The notes under the pieces were generated by a model that saw only the letters and a program-made list of their open reading frames with translations, was not told the origin of the DNA and made no database searches. Shown piece by piece: positions 11,870 to 23,300 of a DNA stretch of 64,000 bases. The translations under genes were made by a program, and so were the position numbers. Location of the stretch: assembly GCA_963932145.1 (NCBI GenBank), contig OZ010571.1:114437406-114501405 (forward strand). The letters run 5' to 3'. The DNA comes from Acanthosepion lycidas. Taxonomy: Eukaryota > Mollusca > Cephalopoda > Sepiida > Sepiidae. Each line of letters starts with the position of its first letter. Position 1 is the stretch's first letter.

Positions 11870-12420
11870 TTCCCCATGGGCTTCAACCACAGCCTCTAGA
11901 TGACTTCAGCATCTCCTGCAATTTTTCTGGACGTTATCCTTGATTAAGATGTGAATGCTACCACAATCCTTGCTTTCAGTTCATCTTTCGTGTTACAAGT
12001 ACAAATGTAAGGGGTGATGAGGTCGGAGAAATTGTCTAATAGCCATGATATGTTTCCTAGTTGGGTGGCATGGGTCAGGGTTTATACCGGCAGACATAGG
12101 CTCTTCCGGCAGCCAAAATCTTGACCTAGAACAGCACTACCTTCTCAAGATACTTGATGTAGGCGAGCGTGTTGAAACATGCTTGAAGATGAATGGTGGC
12201 ATAATGTCGCCATCACTCCAAATTACTTTCGTATTAGATGCATCCAAAACTTTCCGAACCCGCGCACTGCTCTCAGCTTAACGCTTAAATGATCTGAAAT
12301 ATTCGTATTGGCGATTCTGGCATGCCTTTTCCAAATTCCTGGCGGAGTGAATTACGTCATGGTGCACCTTTTCTCTGAGACGGTGCCCAATTGACCCTAC
12401 TATACTGTACAGTCGTCAAA
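11870..12420 (-). mobile_element. Tc1/mariner transposase remnant (DD41D/DD37E-like)
   Basis: Read on the minus strand, pieces in several frames follow the order of an IS630-Tc1-mariner transposase: LREKVHHDV-like (about 12380), SDGDIMPPFIFKH followed by AYIKYLEKVV (about 12200), a degraded QQDSAPCHT-like block (about 12075), and VQKNCRRC with SHLEAVVEAHGE at the C-terminus (about 11900). MPPxFF, AYIEVLE and FRSRLEAVVEAxG are hallmarks of the rosa-like or DD41D/DD37E type rather than of classical mariner. There are several frameshifts and stops and an internal deletion, so it is non-functional. Terminal repeats were not found. Confidence 0.6.
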
Positions 12421-12424
12421 ATGA

Positions 12425-14020
12425 TAAAAAGTAAACAAACAATGTACATTAAACATGTAAAATGGCAACAATTTACCCATCCCACTCTAGGTCATAAAGC
12501 ATTATTAAATATGGTGTAATTATGTGAATGTGTGAATGGAAAATTTTTGGTATTGTTGTGGAAATCATCATTTTTGTTGCATGTAGTACTTTTTACACGA
12601 AATATTTAATAGATCCTGATACATTTCTCCGCAAATAATATTTCGTGTAAGGGTAAAACAAAAACACAAATAACGGAATTTTAACAAACATTCAATGAAA
12701 GAATAAACAACAGGAAAATTACATGAAGTTATACACAGTTGAAAGAAAAAAAAATAGTCATAACGTAGTTATCTAATAATTTCGCGTGTCCGTGTGCGTG
12801 ATATAAACCTGATTGATAGACACGCCTGTGTGTAAGAATTCATTCGTCAGCAAAAAAAGAAAGATGGGTATGCACCCAACATGCCTAAATATAATGCAAG
12901 TTTCTTTAGAAAAAAAAAATTCTCGATCAGAATTATATATGAACAATGATCTCATGACATCAATTTGGTATCATTTTCGAAATTCTGTTGTCGTTAATAG
13001 AAAATGAACATGACTAAATATTCAATTTAAATATTTTTGTCATGACAAAGTGCTCCGTTTGATGTTATTGGGAATATTAGTTGTTTCTTTATAAGGCAAT
13101 TTTCTGCATTCATTGACGCGCAGGTTGTAATACTATCGGTTGAAGTTTATGAACTTTTTCTTTTATTACTCTTTCTCATACTTATGAGTTTTTCCTTCGA
13201 AGTTTTTATTTCTGGTAGTCTGCAGCGTCAACGTCTTCGTTATAGCATTATTTCCTCTTCGAATTATAGCTGCTATCCATTTTAAGTTTTGCTGCCGTCG
13301 AATGTCCTAAGATGATGATGTTTCTGTTGATTCGTAATTTTCTTTGATTTTGATTCTGTAATGGCAGTCAATAAGGTTCAGAGAAATGAGATCTACACAA
13401 AGAAACATATACTTCCATCGGTCAAAGCTGTTTTTAATCAGTGATCTCAGTAAGTAGTATCATACAGCTAAGAGTTCATGTATTTATTAACAGAATTCCT
13501 GCCATTCATGTCATCCATATGAAAGTCTCGATCCAATGAGGATATTTATAAATATGCCTCAGGTTTTCAGGTTAATATAAATTTGATGTGTTGTAGGAAA
13601 CTTCTTCTAGCGCAGCCTATTCTACTTTCAATTTCTTTATCTCCGACACTAAATTTGTCATAATATGTTCATGATTCAAATTCTCATTATTGTTTTACGG
13701 CTGTTGTATCGGTCAAAAATAATGTTGATAATATTATGTTTGACACTGTAATCCTGTAATATGTAATTTTACCATGAGAAATATATTCCGTTTATATTTG
13801 ATTTAAAAGGAATATATTTATTTGTATAAACTCTATTAATGAGTAATATTTATATGTTTGATACATGACATCCAGCACCTTCCGTTAAACGTGTGACACA
13901 ATTACTATGACCATTTTTGTTGGACAAAAAGCTTAATTTAAATTTGTAGATAATTGGATAATGGTTCAGTTAAAAGGAACAGCATCAGATGCTCGGTCAT
14001 CGGATAGCATTTCTCTTACA
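12425..14020. other. AT-rich stretch, no gene recognised
   Basis: No coding, RNA or transposon signal that I can support. Confidence 0.45.
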
Positions 14021-14021
14021 A

Positions 14022-14023
<2 letters not shown>

Positions 14024-14091
<68 letters not shown>
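14024..14091. repeat. (AT)n microsatellite
   Basis: Pure AT dinucleotide array of about 68 bp. Confidence 0.97.
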
Positions 14092-14094
<3 letters not shown>

Positions 14095-14637
14095 GTTAAT
14101 GATGCATTAAATACAAAGTTATCTCAGAATAATTTTAACATTCTTTGTGCGAATAATTCATAAAAAATAATAATATAAACATAGCAATTAAGATCAATAG
14201 AGACTTTCACCTCCACACACGTAACTCATAATGATATAGATTAATAAACGTGGTGTTTTCTAAAGGATTCGGATAGGGGAAAGAGGAAGAAAAAACAGAC
14301 ATTTATTCATTACTAAATATGAAGCTCTAGAGACGCAGTTTTAATAAAATACATATTGGTTAGTCTATACGGGTTAGGTGAACATTATTACTATTAGAAT
14401 AACCACAAAAACATGGTAAAAATCCATTATATATATGTGTGTGTGTGTGTGTGTGCGAATGAAGTGAAAAAGGAAAATTATTCTTCGCCAAAACGCTTTG
14501 CCCTCTGATAACGTTTAGTTTTCCATTTGTCTTTATATATTTTGTCTTTTTCCTAATATATTTTCTTTTATATACGAATTTTGTACACCCACACAAATGC
14601 ATTTGTGTATGATATTTGCATATGGTAATATAAAACT

Positions 14638-14640
<3 letters not shown>
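14092..14640. other. No gene recognised
   Basis: Non-coding sequence with a short (TG)n at 14437-14455. Confidence 0.45.

Positions 14641-14677
<37 letters not shown>
14641..14677. repeat. (AT)n tail next to hammerhead retroposon
   Basis: A 37-bp AT array lying directly 3' (on the minus strand) of the hammerhead fold, in the position of a retroposon tail. Confidence 0.9.
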
Positions 14678-14680
<3 letters not shown>

Positions 14681-14682
14681 AT

Positions 14683-14725
14683 CCACATACAAACTGTTTC
14701 GCTGTATCACAGCTCATCAGTGCGG
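14683..14725 (-). ncRNA. Type I hammerhead ribozyme
   Basis: The minus strand reads CCGCA, CUGAUGA, GCUGUGAUACAGC, GAA, ACAGUUUGU, A, UGUGG. Stem I pairs CCGCA (14725-14721) with UGUGG (14687-14683), including one U-G wobble. The invariant CUGAUGA is 14720-14714. Stem II is GCUGU/ACAGC closed by a GAU loop (14713-14701). The invariant GAA is 14700-14698. Stem III is a 3-bp ACA/UGU hairpin with a GUU loop, carrying the required A-U closing pair. Cleavage is predicted after the A of GUA, between 14688 and 14687. All core residues are canonical. A very short stem III is typical of metazoan retroelement hammerheads. Self-cleavage would process transcripts of the element. Activity is untested. Confidence 0.8.
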
Positions 14726-14810
14726 CTAGACGTCCGGTCGCCTCTAGCTGGGATTGAAACCCAACTGAATTGGCGTCAGTCAGGTTTCTACCACTAAGCC
14801 GTTGGTGCAC
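14683..14810 (-). mobile_element. tRNA-like SINE carrying a hammerhead ribozyme
   Basis: Read on the minus strand, an A-box-like CGGCTTAGTGG (14801-14791) is followed about 40 bp later by a B-box-like GGTTTCAATCC (14761-14751), the spacing of a Pol III internal promoter. A complete hammerhead ribozyme core comes next (14725-14683), then the AT tail. The order (Pol III promoter, hammerhead, simple tail) matches the plan of schistosome Sm-alpha retroposons and of animal retrozymes, which are known hammerhead-bearing elements. No protein is encoded, so mobilisation would depend on another element's RT. The promoter boxes each have one or two mismatches to consensus. The retroposon call is inference from this layout, as I see only one copy in the window. 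Confidence 0.6.
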
Positions 14811-14976
14811 TGCAGGAATGAAAGTGGATTCGAGTGTATTTATTTTTAGATAAACACACAGTGACTGAGAGAACTCGATTGGATTTACCGTAGATTCTTG
14901 CATTATTAGCCATAATAGTCACTTTTTACAAACCCACACTTCCTCCCATGTGAGCTCAAGTTAAATAAATTTTTCA

Positions 14977-14980
<4 letters not shown>

Positions 14981-15045
<65 letters not shown>
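14981..15045. repeat. (AT)n microsatellite at a PLE 3' end
   Basis: A 65-bp AT array that directly follows (minus strand) the terminal words of a Penelope-like element. The array at 28139-28211 sits at the same position of a second tail. Confidence 0.95.
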
Positions 15046-15046
<1 letters not shown>

Positions 15047-15929
15047 AACAATAAAAAAATATTAAAAAATTAAAATCTTTAAACACACTTGGTTGTAGAT
15101 TAATATTCTTTCGCTTTTTTTTAATTATTATTCCATTTACATTCCTCGACTAGTTTCGTCCAAAATGGCCATCATCGGGAGAAGAAATATTTCTGCTTGC
15201 TGGTAGCAGTAAACTACAGAAATGAATGTCTTGATGGAGAAAATGAACTTTTGTCTGTAGTTTTCATAGAAGTTTTTTGTTTTATTTCATTTTTTTATCT
15301 TTTTAATATGAATCTTTTAACATTCCTTGTGTTGGTCAAACAGTCTCTTTTAAGTTGTTATTTGAGATAAGAGCTGGATGGATGTATGCTTCTCTGAATT
15401 CCCTTGGTCAGTTTGACAGTTTTATTTGTTCTGGAGAGCGAATGTCTCTGTTTAGTGTTTGTGTGTGTGTTATTTGGTTCTCACGGAGTGAGTGAGTATG
15501 ATATGTGTAAGCGTGCGTATTGCTGTGGGTGTGTGTTATCATTTGACTCATTAGGGGGTGAGTGAGTATGATGAGTGTAAGTGTTTATATTCGTGTGGGT
15601 GTAAGTGTTTATATTCGTGTGGCTTATTCCGTAAGCATGTCTCTCTTGTGTGGGTGAAAAATATGGGTAGGTTTTGATTTGTTGAGTTATATATTAGTCG
15701 ATCTATAGTGTTAAAATTATGGTTTAGCCCGGCTGGATATTGTGGTTTTAGACGTTGTATCCACTTATTTTCATGGAACTCTAAAATCATTCTAATGTTA
15801 TCTGCTCTGAACTTTTCTATTCTCTCAATTATAGTGAATTTGGCATGGATTTTGAAATCGTGTTTTTCCAGGCGGAAATGTTGTTCTACATGTAATAATT
15901 TTTCATGGGGAGTCGACTTAATTCGATTG

Positions 15930-15931
<2 letters not shown>
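15047..15931 (-). mobile_element. Penelope-like element, 3' part
   Basis: On the minus strand the coding part at 15931-15710 matches the C-terminal half of the GIY-YIG endonuclease of Penelope-like elements: HFRLEKHDFKIHA, FTIIERIEKFRADNI, then the diagnostic ENKWIQRLKPQ and PAGLN, carrying the conserved Glu and Asn. The reverse transcriptase and the GIY-YIG motif proper are absent. The left edge of the coding part is cut off by (AT)n at 15932. Downstream come a GT-rich, locally repeated untranslated stretch (about 15460-15640), a hammerhead-like fold (15183-15143) and an AT-rich tail ending in (AT)n. Hammerheads in the terminal repeats of this retroelement group are established. The copy is a broken fossil. 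Confidence 0.7.
15143..15183 (-). ncRNA. Hammerhead-like fold in PLE 3' region
   Basis: The minus strand shows the hammerhead order: a stem I strand CTTCTC, a CUGAUGA-like core at 15178-15172 (six of seven core bases match), a stem II region GGCC...GGAC, GAAA at 15157-15154, and the self-complementary ACUAGU as a loopless stem III followed by C. GAGGA (15147-15143) pairs back with UUCUC for stem I. Palindromic stem III of this kind is known from hammerheads that act as dimers. With an imperfect core and stem II this is probably an inactive relic. Confidence 0.55.

Positions 15932-15971
<40 letters not shown>
15932..15971. repeat. (AT)n microsatellite
   Basis: A 40-bp AT array forming the seam between the minus-strand PLE and the plus-strand LINE fragment. 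Confidence 0.95.
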
Positions 15972-15972
<1 letters not shown>

Positions 15973-15974
<2 letters not shown>

Positions 15975-16560
15975 TGCAGTCTATCCAAGAGCCTCAGTAG
16001 GGCCGATGGCTCAACTGGGCAGCTCTTGATGCTGTTCAGATCAGTTGGTCTGATTGCTGGCGTCTCAGTGCAGGACTTTTAGAGTTCCTCATTCAGGTAA
16101 CATATAATGTCCACCTGCTGCTTGTGTGGTCCATAAGGCAACCTGCGCCATATACTGTCATCTTGATCAAAGGCGCTACAGTATGGCTGGTACACATTTA
16201 GGCATAACTTGAATATCGAGGTTGTGGCAGCAGCTTCGAAAAGTTCTAATACACCCTCATCGGACCTGCAAAGGATGGCGTTCCTGAAGGAAGGTGTGAA
16301 TGGCACAAGTGAGAAGACCAGGTAGGAGGACTCAAAGAAGTGGACAGTGTAGGTTGAAGCTACACTTCTAGGGGAGGTTATTGTGACTGGACTGACGCCA
16401 GATCTAGTGCTGATTGACAGTGAGAAACTTTTCTTGCTTGACGAGCTGACAGTGGCATGGGAAAGAAGGGATTGTAGAGGTTCATGAAAGAAAGCTCCTT
16501 CAGTACGAGGAACTAGGTGATAAAGACCGTGAGATGAAGTATGTCTAAACCATGGTAACG
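15973..16560 (+). mobile_element. LINE C-terminal ORF fragment
   Basis: The plus strand carries the 3' end of a non-LTR retrotransposon ORF in shifting frames. The order is QISWSDCW and LLEFLIQVTYNV (about 16035-16110), a zinc-knuckle-like CCLCGP...LRHILSS (about 16112-16160), ALQYGWYTFRHN (16170-16210), AFLKEGVNGTSEKTR (16275-16322), and finally TPDLVLIDSEKLFLL, ELTVAWERR and VEVHERKLLQYEEL (16395-16520). The last block corresponds to the RPDLV...ELTVPWE...ERK..KY signature at the end of such LINEs. Several stops and at least two frameshifts are present. RT and endonuclease parts are missing. It begins straight after (AT)n. Confidence 0.75.
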
Positions 16561-16761
16561 TTTGAAAGCATTAATTGTAAAGAGGGCTCAATACTGATGG
16601 TAGAGCAATAATTATTATGTTTTTTTTCAGATAAACAAAATCATTTTACTCACGGGAAAGATGCAATTTCGTTCCGGTGCATTTAGTTGCACCATTTGTT
16701 TAAACAGGTTGAAACAAATGAGTGATGTCAAGCGTGCAGCTTGCTTACCAACAAAATCATA

Positions 16762-17863
16762 ACAGCTCATCCCATAATTTCTGTCCGAATTTTGATTAAA
16801 GAAAATAAGTAAACACATATTACATTTAATTACAGATTCAATCAGCAATGTATTTTCATTCATTATGATTTCCTTCCATCTATTAACAAGCTTACTAATT
16901 CCATTGCTGTAAAATTCTTTTGCCTTTGATTCGAAGAACACACAAATATCAGTTTTAACCTCTTCCTGTGTTACAAAAGCTGTTTCTTCCAAATGATTCT
17001 GTAAGCTACGAAACAATTGGTCGTCTGAATGAGCAAGATCGGGAGAATAAGGTGAATGAGGAATTTTCTACCAATCAAGTTCTTCGATCTTTTGTGACGT
17101 GATTCTTGCTGTCTGGGTCGCGCATTGTCCTGATGAAACATCACCACTTTTCGATTCACTAGAGCAGGTCTTTTTTCCGCAAAGCATGGTTCAAACGCTC
17201 TAATTGCTGACAGAATATTTGAGCACTAATTGTTGCATTAGGGAAGGATGCTAAGTGAATTATTCTTTGGCGATCCCTCCAGATTGAAGGAAGAACATTT
17301 TGCGCATGAAGTTCCATTCTCGGCTGTGCCTGGGGCCCTTACCCTTTACCATGCCACTGTCTACGGCGCTTGACATTTCGATAGAAGATCCATTTTCCGT
17401 CGCCAGTTACAAGTCTATGCAAAAAAGTTGAAACAAGTTGGAGAGAATGGAGAGAAGAGCAGATGCCAACTTGGGATTTGAGGTTGTTTGCAGACAATTC
17501 GTGAGGCACCCATTTTCCAAGTTTAGGAACTTTTTCAAGTTGTTGAAGATGACGATGAACAGTTGCTTGATTTGAACTGAGAACCACTGCCAATTCCTCA
17601 ACTGATAAAGCAGAATTTTTTCAAAGGCTGCTTCAAGAAGTTTTTCATCAAACTCAACTGGACGTCCGGTTCGATCTTCATCTTCAAGGGGGAAATCTTC
17701 ACCTCTGAATTTTGCAAACCATCCTCTGCAAGTTCTTTAATTCACACATTCCTCTACATTCCTCTGCATAAATATGAATGTTTTTAGCCGCTTCGGCTGC
17801 TGAGTTTCCTTTCTTGAACTCATAAAGCATTGTGTGCCTCAAATGATTCGTGGGTACTTCCAT
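16762..17863 (-). pseudogene. Mariner (DD34D) transposase pseudogene
   Basis: It starts at ATG 17863 with the helix-turn-helix region (MEVPTNHLRHTMLYEFKKGN), then QLEKVPKLGKWVPHELS (17530-17490). The first catalytic Asp is in LVTGDGKW (about 17400), the second in FHQDNARP (about 17135), and the third is in PYSPDLAHSDDQLF (about 17060-17025), where the D34 position is kept. LFRSLQNHLEE and the C-terminal NRWKEIIMNE follow. The frame is broken several times (stops and shifts between 17750-17600, 17340-17160 and 17110-17020), so no active enzyme is made. The usual length is about 340-350 residues, and nearly all of it can be followed across frames. Confidence 0.85.
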
Positions 17864-18025
17864 GTTAGCAGGGATTTAATCAAACAAAATTTAATAAACT
17901 TTGATCAGTTTAAATGCATCTAAAAATAAAAATAATGTCCAGCTCCATTAGAATTTTATAAAATACTATTTAAATTTTGTTCATTTTAACAAAAAGTTAA
18001 AATTCGGACAGAATTTATGGGATGA

Positions 18026-18030
<5 letters not shown>
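16762..18030 (-). mobile_element. Nearly full-length mariner transposon
   Basis: The ends are inverted repeats of about 30 bp: CAGCTCATCCCATAATTTCT (16763 onward) and, inverted, CAGATCATCCCATAAATTCT (from 18029). They are followed on both sides by CTGTCCGAATTTT. TA dinucleotides flank both ends (16760-16761; 18031-18032), giving the usual TA target duplication. The length of 1269 bp is right for mariner. The right-hand TA continues into (TA)n. The internal sequence is a decayed transposase. The two ends differ at only a few bases, so age is moderate. Confidence 0.9.

Positions 18031-18082
<52 letters not shown>
18031..18082. repeat. (TA)n microsatellite at mariner end
   Basis: A 52-bp TA array starting at the TA target duplication of the mariner. 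Either the element inserted at the edge of an array or the duplicated TA expanded. Confidence 0.95.
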
Positions 18083-18085
<3 letters not shown>

Positions 18086-20225
18086 TGAAAAGAAGCTTAA
18101 CTACCAGAATGATGCAGTCATAGAAAAACGGCTCCATGTTCTTGTTCTTGCATTTTATCATATTCATACATACAGTGCAGCTTGCTAAACTTCATATTGA
18201 GAATGTACGATTTTTATGGAATCCAAATCAAAAGAGATGGATTTGTCATTGTTTCAGAATTTTTAATCTGTAATTTCTAAATCCCGCTATACATGAAGCA
18301 GGAGGCAAATTCTTAATGGAATGTTCCTGTTCACCTAGTCTTTTCAACGATTATTAAATGTGGCCTGCGCATCTATGTAGTCTATAGCATTGGCTATGAA
18401 AACATACGTATCAAATGTAGCGTCTTGGTATTAATATCCTTTCTCCCAACAACCAGCATGACATAAACTACATTAATATTTGGTAATTATTATCGTATAT
18501 TAGAGTCGATTCTGATTATATTTTTAACTGTTTTTTTTTAAATCTTTCATATAACTGTAGTGAATCACTTATAGCAACACAAATTAATGTATTTTAATTA
18601 TTTTCTTTTTTCTTTATGTTAAATTTATTCTTTGCAGTATATTATACTTTTTCAATAACGATTGATTAAAATCATTTATTACCTGTTTTTTTGTTTCATT
18701 ATTACTATTATCAGTTCCTATTTTATAGAAAATTTATTTTGAAGAGCAGATTAATATTCATTAGAATTTTTGTGACGAACATATACAATAAGGGAAATTG
18801 TGACAGGACAATTCTAAACACGATTTACAGTTAAACCAGTACTTTCAATGAGGCTTTTATCTTGCCATATTTTAAATACGATTTTGTTTTATTTTTACTC
18901 ATAAAAATTGTTCTCGACTGTTTTTATTAATAATGTTACGTGTCTTGCATGGAATGAACTGTTTACACCACCATTCTTAAGTTTATGAGACATCAGGCTG
19001 CAATATGAAGAATCCGTCAACTACATTATTCGGGAATACTTCAATTAAAAGGAGACTTGGAAATATTTATTACATCAGTAGCCAGTATGTATAAAGCCTG
19101 AGAACAAACAGCATCTGTCAACTAGCAGATACCAATCTGAAGATCGGATGCGCATTGGAGGTGACAGTGTTTTCTCTCCCCACTTGATTGTGCGCCATCC
19201 AAGGACTGTACGAGAAACGAGAAGCAATCTACATCAAGACTAGTTTTGATCATTGAGACTCGTGATTCAATTTCTGACCGTCGATATCTAAATGTTCAAA
19301 ATTGAAAGTTTTTCATCGACGTTACTACAAACAGTTTTCCAGAAATCCAACGCAAGTTCCCAATAAAGGCCTACACATTTTCTTGGCTTCTGTGTTGATA
19401 TTATTAAAGGAATCATTATATCTTTATTATAACACAACCTCTTATCCAAAACGGTTGAACACTCGTCTCTTTTGAGAAATAGCATCAACCAAATATATAA
19501 GAAATCTCCTTAACATCAATAGTAAACAACCTTGCTCTTTCCATTAAATGTAATCAACGCACATTTATCATTTGGCAATTGTCATTAAGTTTATAGACAT
19601 AAAACATGACCACTATTCATTTCAATGTTAAACTATGCAAACTGCCTCTGGCGATTACAGGCTATTTAATTGAATTCCTTGAAAGCCACTAACGATCGGC
19701 GAATATATTTGTTTGATTTTTCAATCAATTTCATCACATACTTTTACAAGTTTTCAGTTGGAAAAACAAGGAACACATTTTCAAAAAAAAAAAAACAAAA
19801 AAAACTTCAAACTAAACCTCCATATTTAAAAGAACGTATTTGTATGACGGAGTATTCCGTGAGGTTATTATGTTATACAGCGTGCCGCAAAAGAATGTTT
19901 AAAGTAAAAATCTTAAAGTATTATCATAGTTGTAGGATTCATTGAATACTAGAATTAATTTAATCAATTAATATCATTTTGAATATTTGTATTTTCATAA
20001 TTTTTGTTATAACACATAAAAGTTTTATCTTTCAATTAGTAATAATAAATGTTTTACAGGTCAGCCGTTTGTTGAAATGACTGGGACAAAAATTTTGAAC
20101 ATTTGCTATTGATATGTTTCTATGATTAATACAATACGCTTTATACGCACGGATTTTTCTTTAATGTATACCTACTTTTGCAGCCCCTACACACCCACAC
20201 ACGCAAACACACGCAGACACAGACC
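18083..20225. other. AT-rich stretch, no gene recognised
   Basis: No element or coding region is supported on either strand. Confidence 0.5.
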
Positions 20226-20226
20226 C

Positions 20227-20228
<2 letters not shown>

Positions 20229-20282
<54 letters not shown>
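20229..20282. repeat. (AT)n microsatellite
   Basis: AT array of about 54 bp, preceded by short ACAC words. Confidence 0.97.
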
Positions 20283-20284
<2 letters not shown>

Positions 20285-20328
20285 TATATCATATAGTTTT
20301 TATGTGTTAAATATCAAGCCTAGTCTGT

Positions 20329-20346
20329 ATGCAAATATAAAAAGGG
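20329..20346 (+). promoter_or_regulatory. Octamer ATGCAAAT overlapping TATAAAAAG
   Basis: A perfect octamer (20329-20336) runs straight into a strong TATA-like word (20336-20344). No transcript or initiator is evident, and AT-rich DNA yields such words by chance, so this is only a candidate. Confidence 0.15.
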
Positions 20347-23300
20347 CAATTTAAGTCAAAAACCAGAATCAATAGTCTGTTTCATGCTTGCAAGCTATCG
20401 CCAGGCTATATAGGCTTTGCTTTTGCTCGACTATTTATATATACAGGTTAGGGACGCATTGTGGGTACCCTATATTCTTGTTCTAACGGATATTTTGTTG
20501 GTCAGTAACGGTTATGATTCGAAATATTCTCATTTATATAGTGTGGAATATTTTGTAGCTAAAATGCAGGCCTTCGCCTATTCATAGTGTTACTTTTGAA
20601 CTTGTTTTATTTATTATTTATTATTTTTTGTTGGTTTTTATTGTTACGTTTACTTACTTGTGTATTTTGTGTATATTCGTGGTTTGTTAATTTGTTTCTT
20701 ATTTACGTAATTCATTTATTTGGTGGGGGGGCTTTTACTAATTCATATTACTTATTTATTGTTTTTTTATGTATTCTCTATTTTCTTTTGTTTTTTACTT
20801 AATTTATCTTATTCGTTTTTAGTTTCCGATATTAATATTATAAAACTTTGGTTTGGTGTCTGCATTCTAAGATTAATTCGGAAAGATAATTTCGTCGTGT
20901 CTTTATGTGTATGCACGCGCGAATTTTTGTGTGTGTGTGTATTCATCTTTATGTGTATTTCATAGAGATCGTAGTTGTGTTTTTCCTTTAATTGTGTGTT
21001 CGTTCTAGCCAAAGTAAGTTACAATTTCTGGTCTGTAAAAACTGTAAACGATGACCATTTGCATATTTGATTAATCATTATCCGCATCAAACGCCTTAAA
21101 TATCTTATTTCGTAGCTTAAATTTTAGTTATTTGGTTGATTTAAAGTGTATAGTCAGGATTAGAGATTTTTCACTGTGATAGTGTCCTGAATGAGCAATC
21201 CATCAATACTGTTACCTCACTCTGCATGTACTGGCCTTTTTCCATGTGCTAAGTTGACACATGTGCGTTTGAACGTGCACTCTATTGAAACACATACAAA
21301 TATTTGCACAGACCATATCGTGGCATCTTTTCTGGGGTAATATTGAACTTCTCTCACTTTTCGCTTTGTAAATGAAATTTAAAAATTACTTACATGGAAA
21401 TGTGTGTAGATATTTATTATTATTGTGTTCATAAAGGTAACACTTAGGACATAATTTAACTGTTTAACAGATTTAATTACGAGAATGCTGAAAATAGAAC
21501 GTGTTCAATATATGATTAATACATTTTTGATATAAATTGTGTTAAACATTGAAATAATTTTCTTTACGTACTATCGTATTTAGAACAAATATATTTTTCA
21601 TGCATTATTATTTTTTGATGATTTTTGCTCTATGGTGTTACTTTTCAGGAAGTTACAGATTGAATTTCATATTTACCTGGACCAATAATATTGAAGACAC
21701 TTCTTTCGGATTTTATCAGGAATCTTTTAATATATAGGAGGATCAGTAAACCAGATGTGGGAACATTATTTAAAGAAGGGGAATAGTAGATTTACATATA
21801 TGTAAGAAAGATTCTGGCAACAAAAAATTGTTAAGCACGACACAGTGAATCAATGTTTCTAGTAGCAGACCTAGGAACAGATCGAATATAATATTTCCAC
21901 TTTATGTCACCAGAAATCGTTAGTCTGAGAAGACGCAAGGACACCCTCCTGGAGGTTGTAATCAACCATGCTGATCGAAGGTGAATTCGATTCTCTCAAA
22001 TGATTAAATGATATTAAAAGACAGCAACCTCTTTTTTTGTGTGCTAAAATTAACAATTTGTTTCTTGCTCTAGTTAACAACAGAATGTTGATTATTTCTT
22101 ATGCCAGCTGCCAATTTGACTATATCGAACCGCATAGATTATTATTAAGACTGGAATATATGGTTGTATCATCAGTATAGATCCCGACTTGAAAAATGAT
22201 TCTACCAGGAACGTATTTCATGTAAATTAGGAACAACTTAAGTTCAAGGATGGATCAAAGGAGACGTCTGAATTAATGGAAACATATATAGAAAAGTGAC
22301 CGTTCTCGATGAATTGCGATTTGATAAGAAATACTGAATCAGTTAAAAATATCGTCCAGAAATAGCATACGCTTTCAACTTAAGACGAATATAACAAAAG
22401 CCATGAGTTCGAGATTTCCAAAACAAGCGACCGATTTAGACTTGATAGACACTTTCAGCATTAACAAATCGACAGTCGTCCTAGATAAGCGAAAGTTATA
22501 CTGCTTATATGAAACAAAACCCTGAGACGTGTGTTGATTAAACAAAATGCTAAATTTAACAATAAAATATTATCTTAATGTATGTAATATTTTTCAACAA
22601 AAGTGGGGTTTTGCAGCAAATATCAGATGCTTACTAAATTCAGAGTAAAGTAGTGCTAGAAAGAGGTAGATGGACAACTATATGACGATTTGTAAAAGAA
22701 GGATCATATTAATTCCATGAGAAATGATCTGAAGAAGAGGATTTCCAACAAGCACGAAAGCAAAAAAAAAAAAAAAGCAACGGAGGTTCAGGAGCACATT
22801 TATTAAGGGCTATTGCAAGGGCAGCATAAAGTATACATACTTTGAAGAAATGTAGTTTAGAGATTATAGCAGAATCTATGGAAGGATTTAAATGCATATC
22901 ACTCAATAGGGCCTCATTTTTATGTGGAAAGTCAGGCAACAATACACCAGATGAGACAAGAGAAAAATTGGAATTTATGAGCAGAACATTCTGCTTTTTT
23001 AATAGAAGAATTTAACACCTGATTTTGAGAGAAGAAAGCAGTGATAGAAGACCTACTCTTATTTAAGACACTAAAAAGTAAATGTATTAATGTGCTGGTG
23101 AACGTTATAAGGGTGCGTTATATCAACTAAAATCATAGTATTATAATATTTTCTACTAAACAATACAATGAAGATAATTTAAAATATTTGATAATTAAGC
23201 AGACCAGCTGCACTATTTTCTTTTGCATCAACATTTTCTTTGACAGCCTCTATTATAGAATTATGTTATTATACGTATTACTAGTCTTATATAGTTTTTA

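Noticed and set aside
15985-16010. tRNA A-box-like GATGGCTCAACTGGG suggesting a SINE head
   Set aside because: The stretch translates as part of the LINE fragment (QISWSDCW follows in frame), and no B box lies at the right distance.
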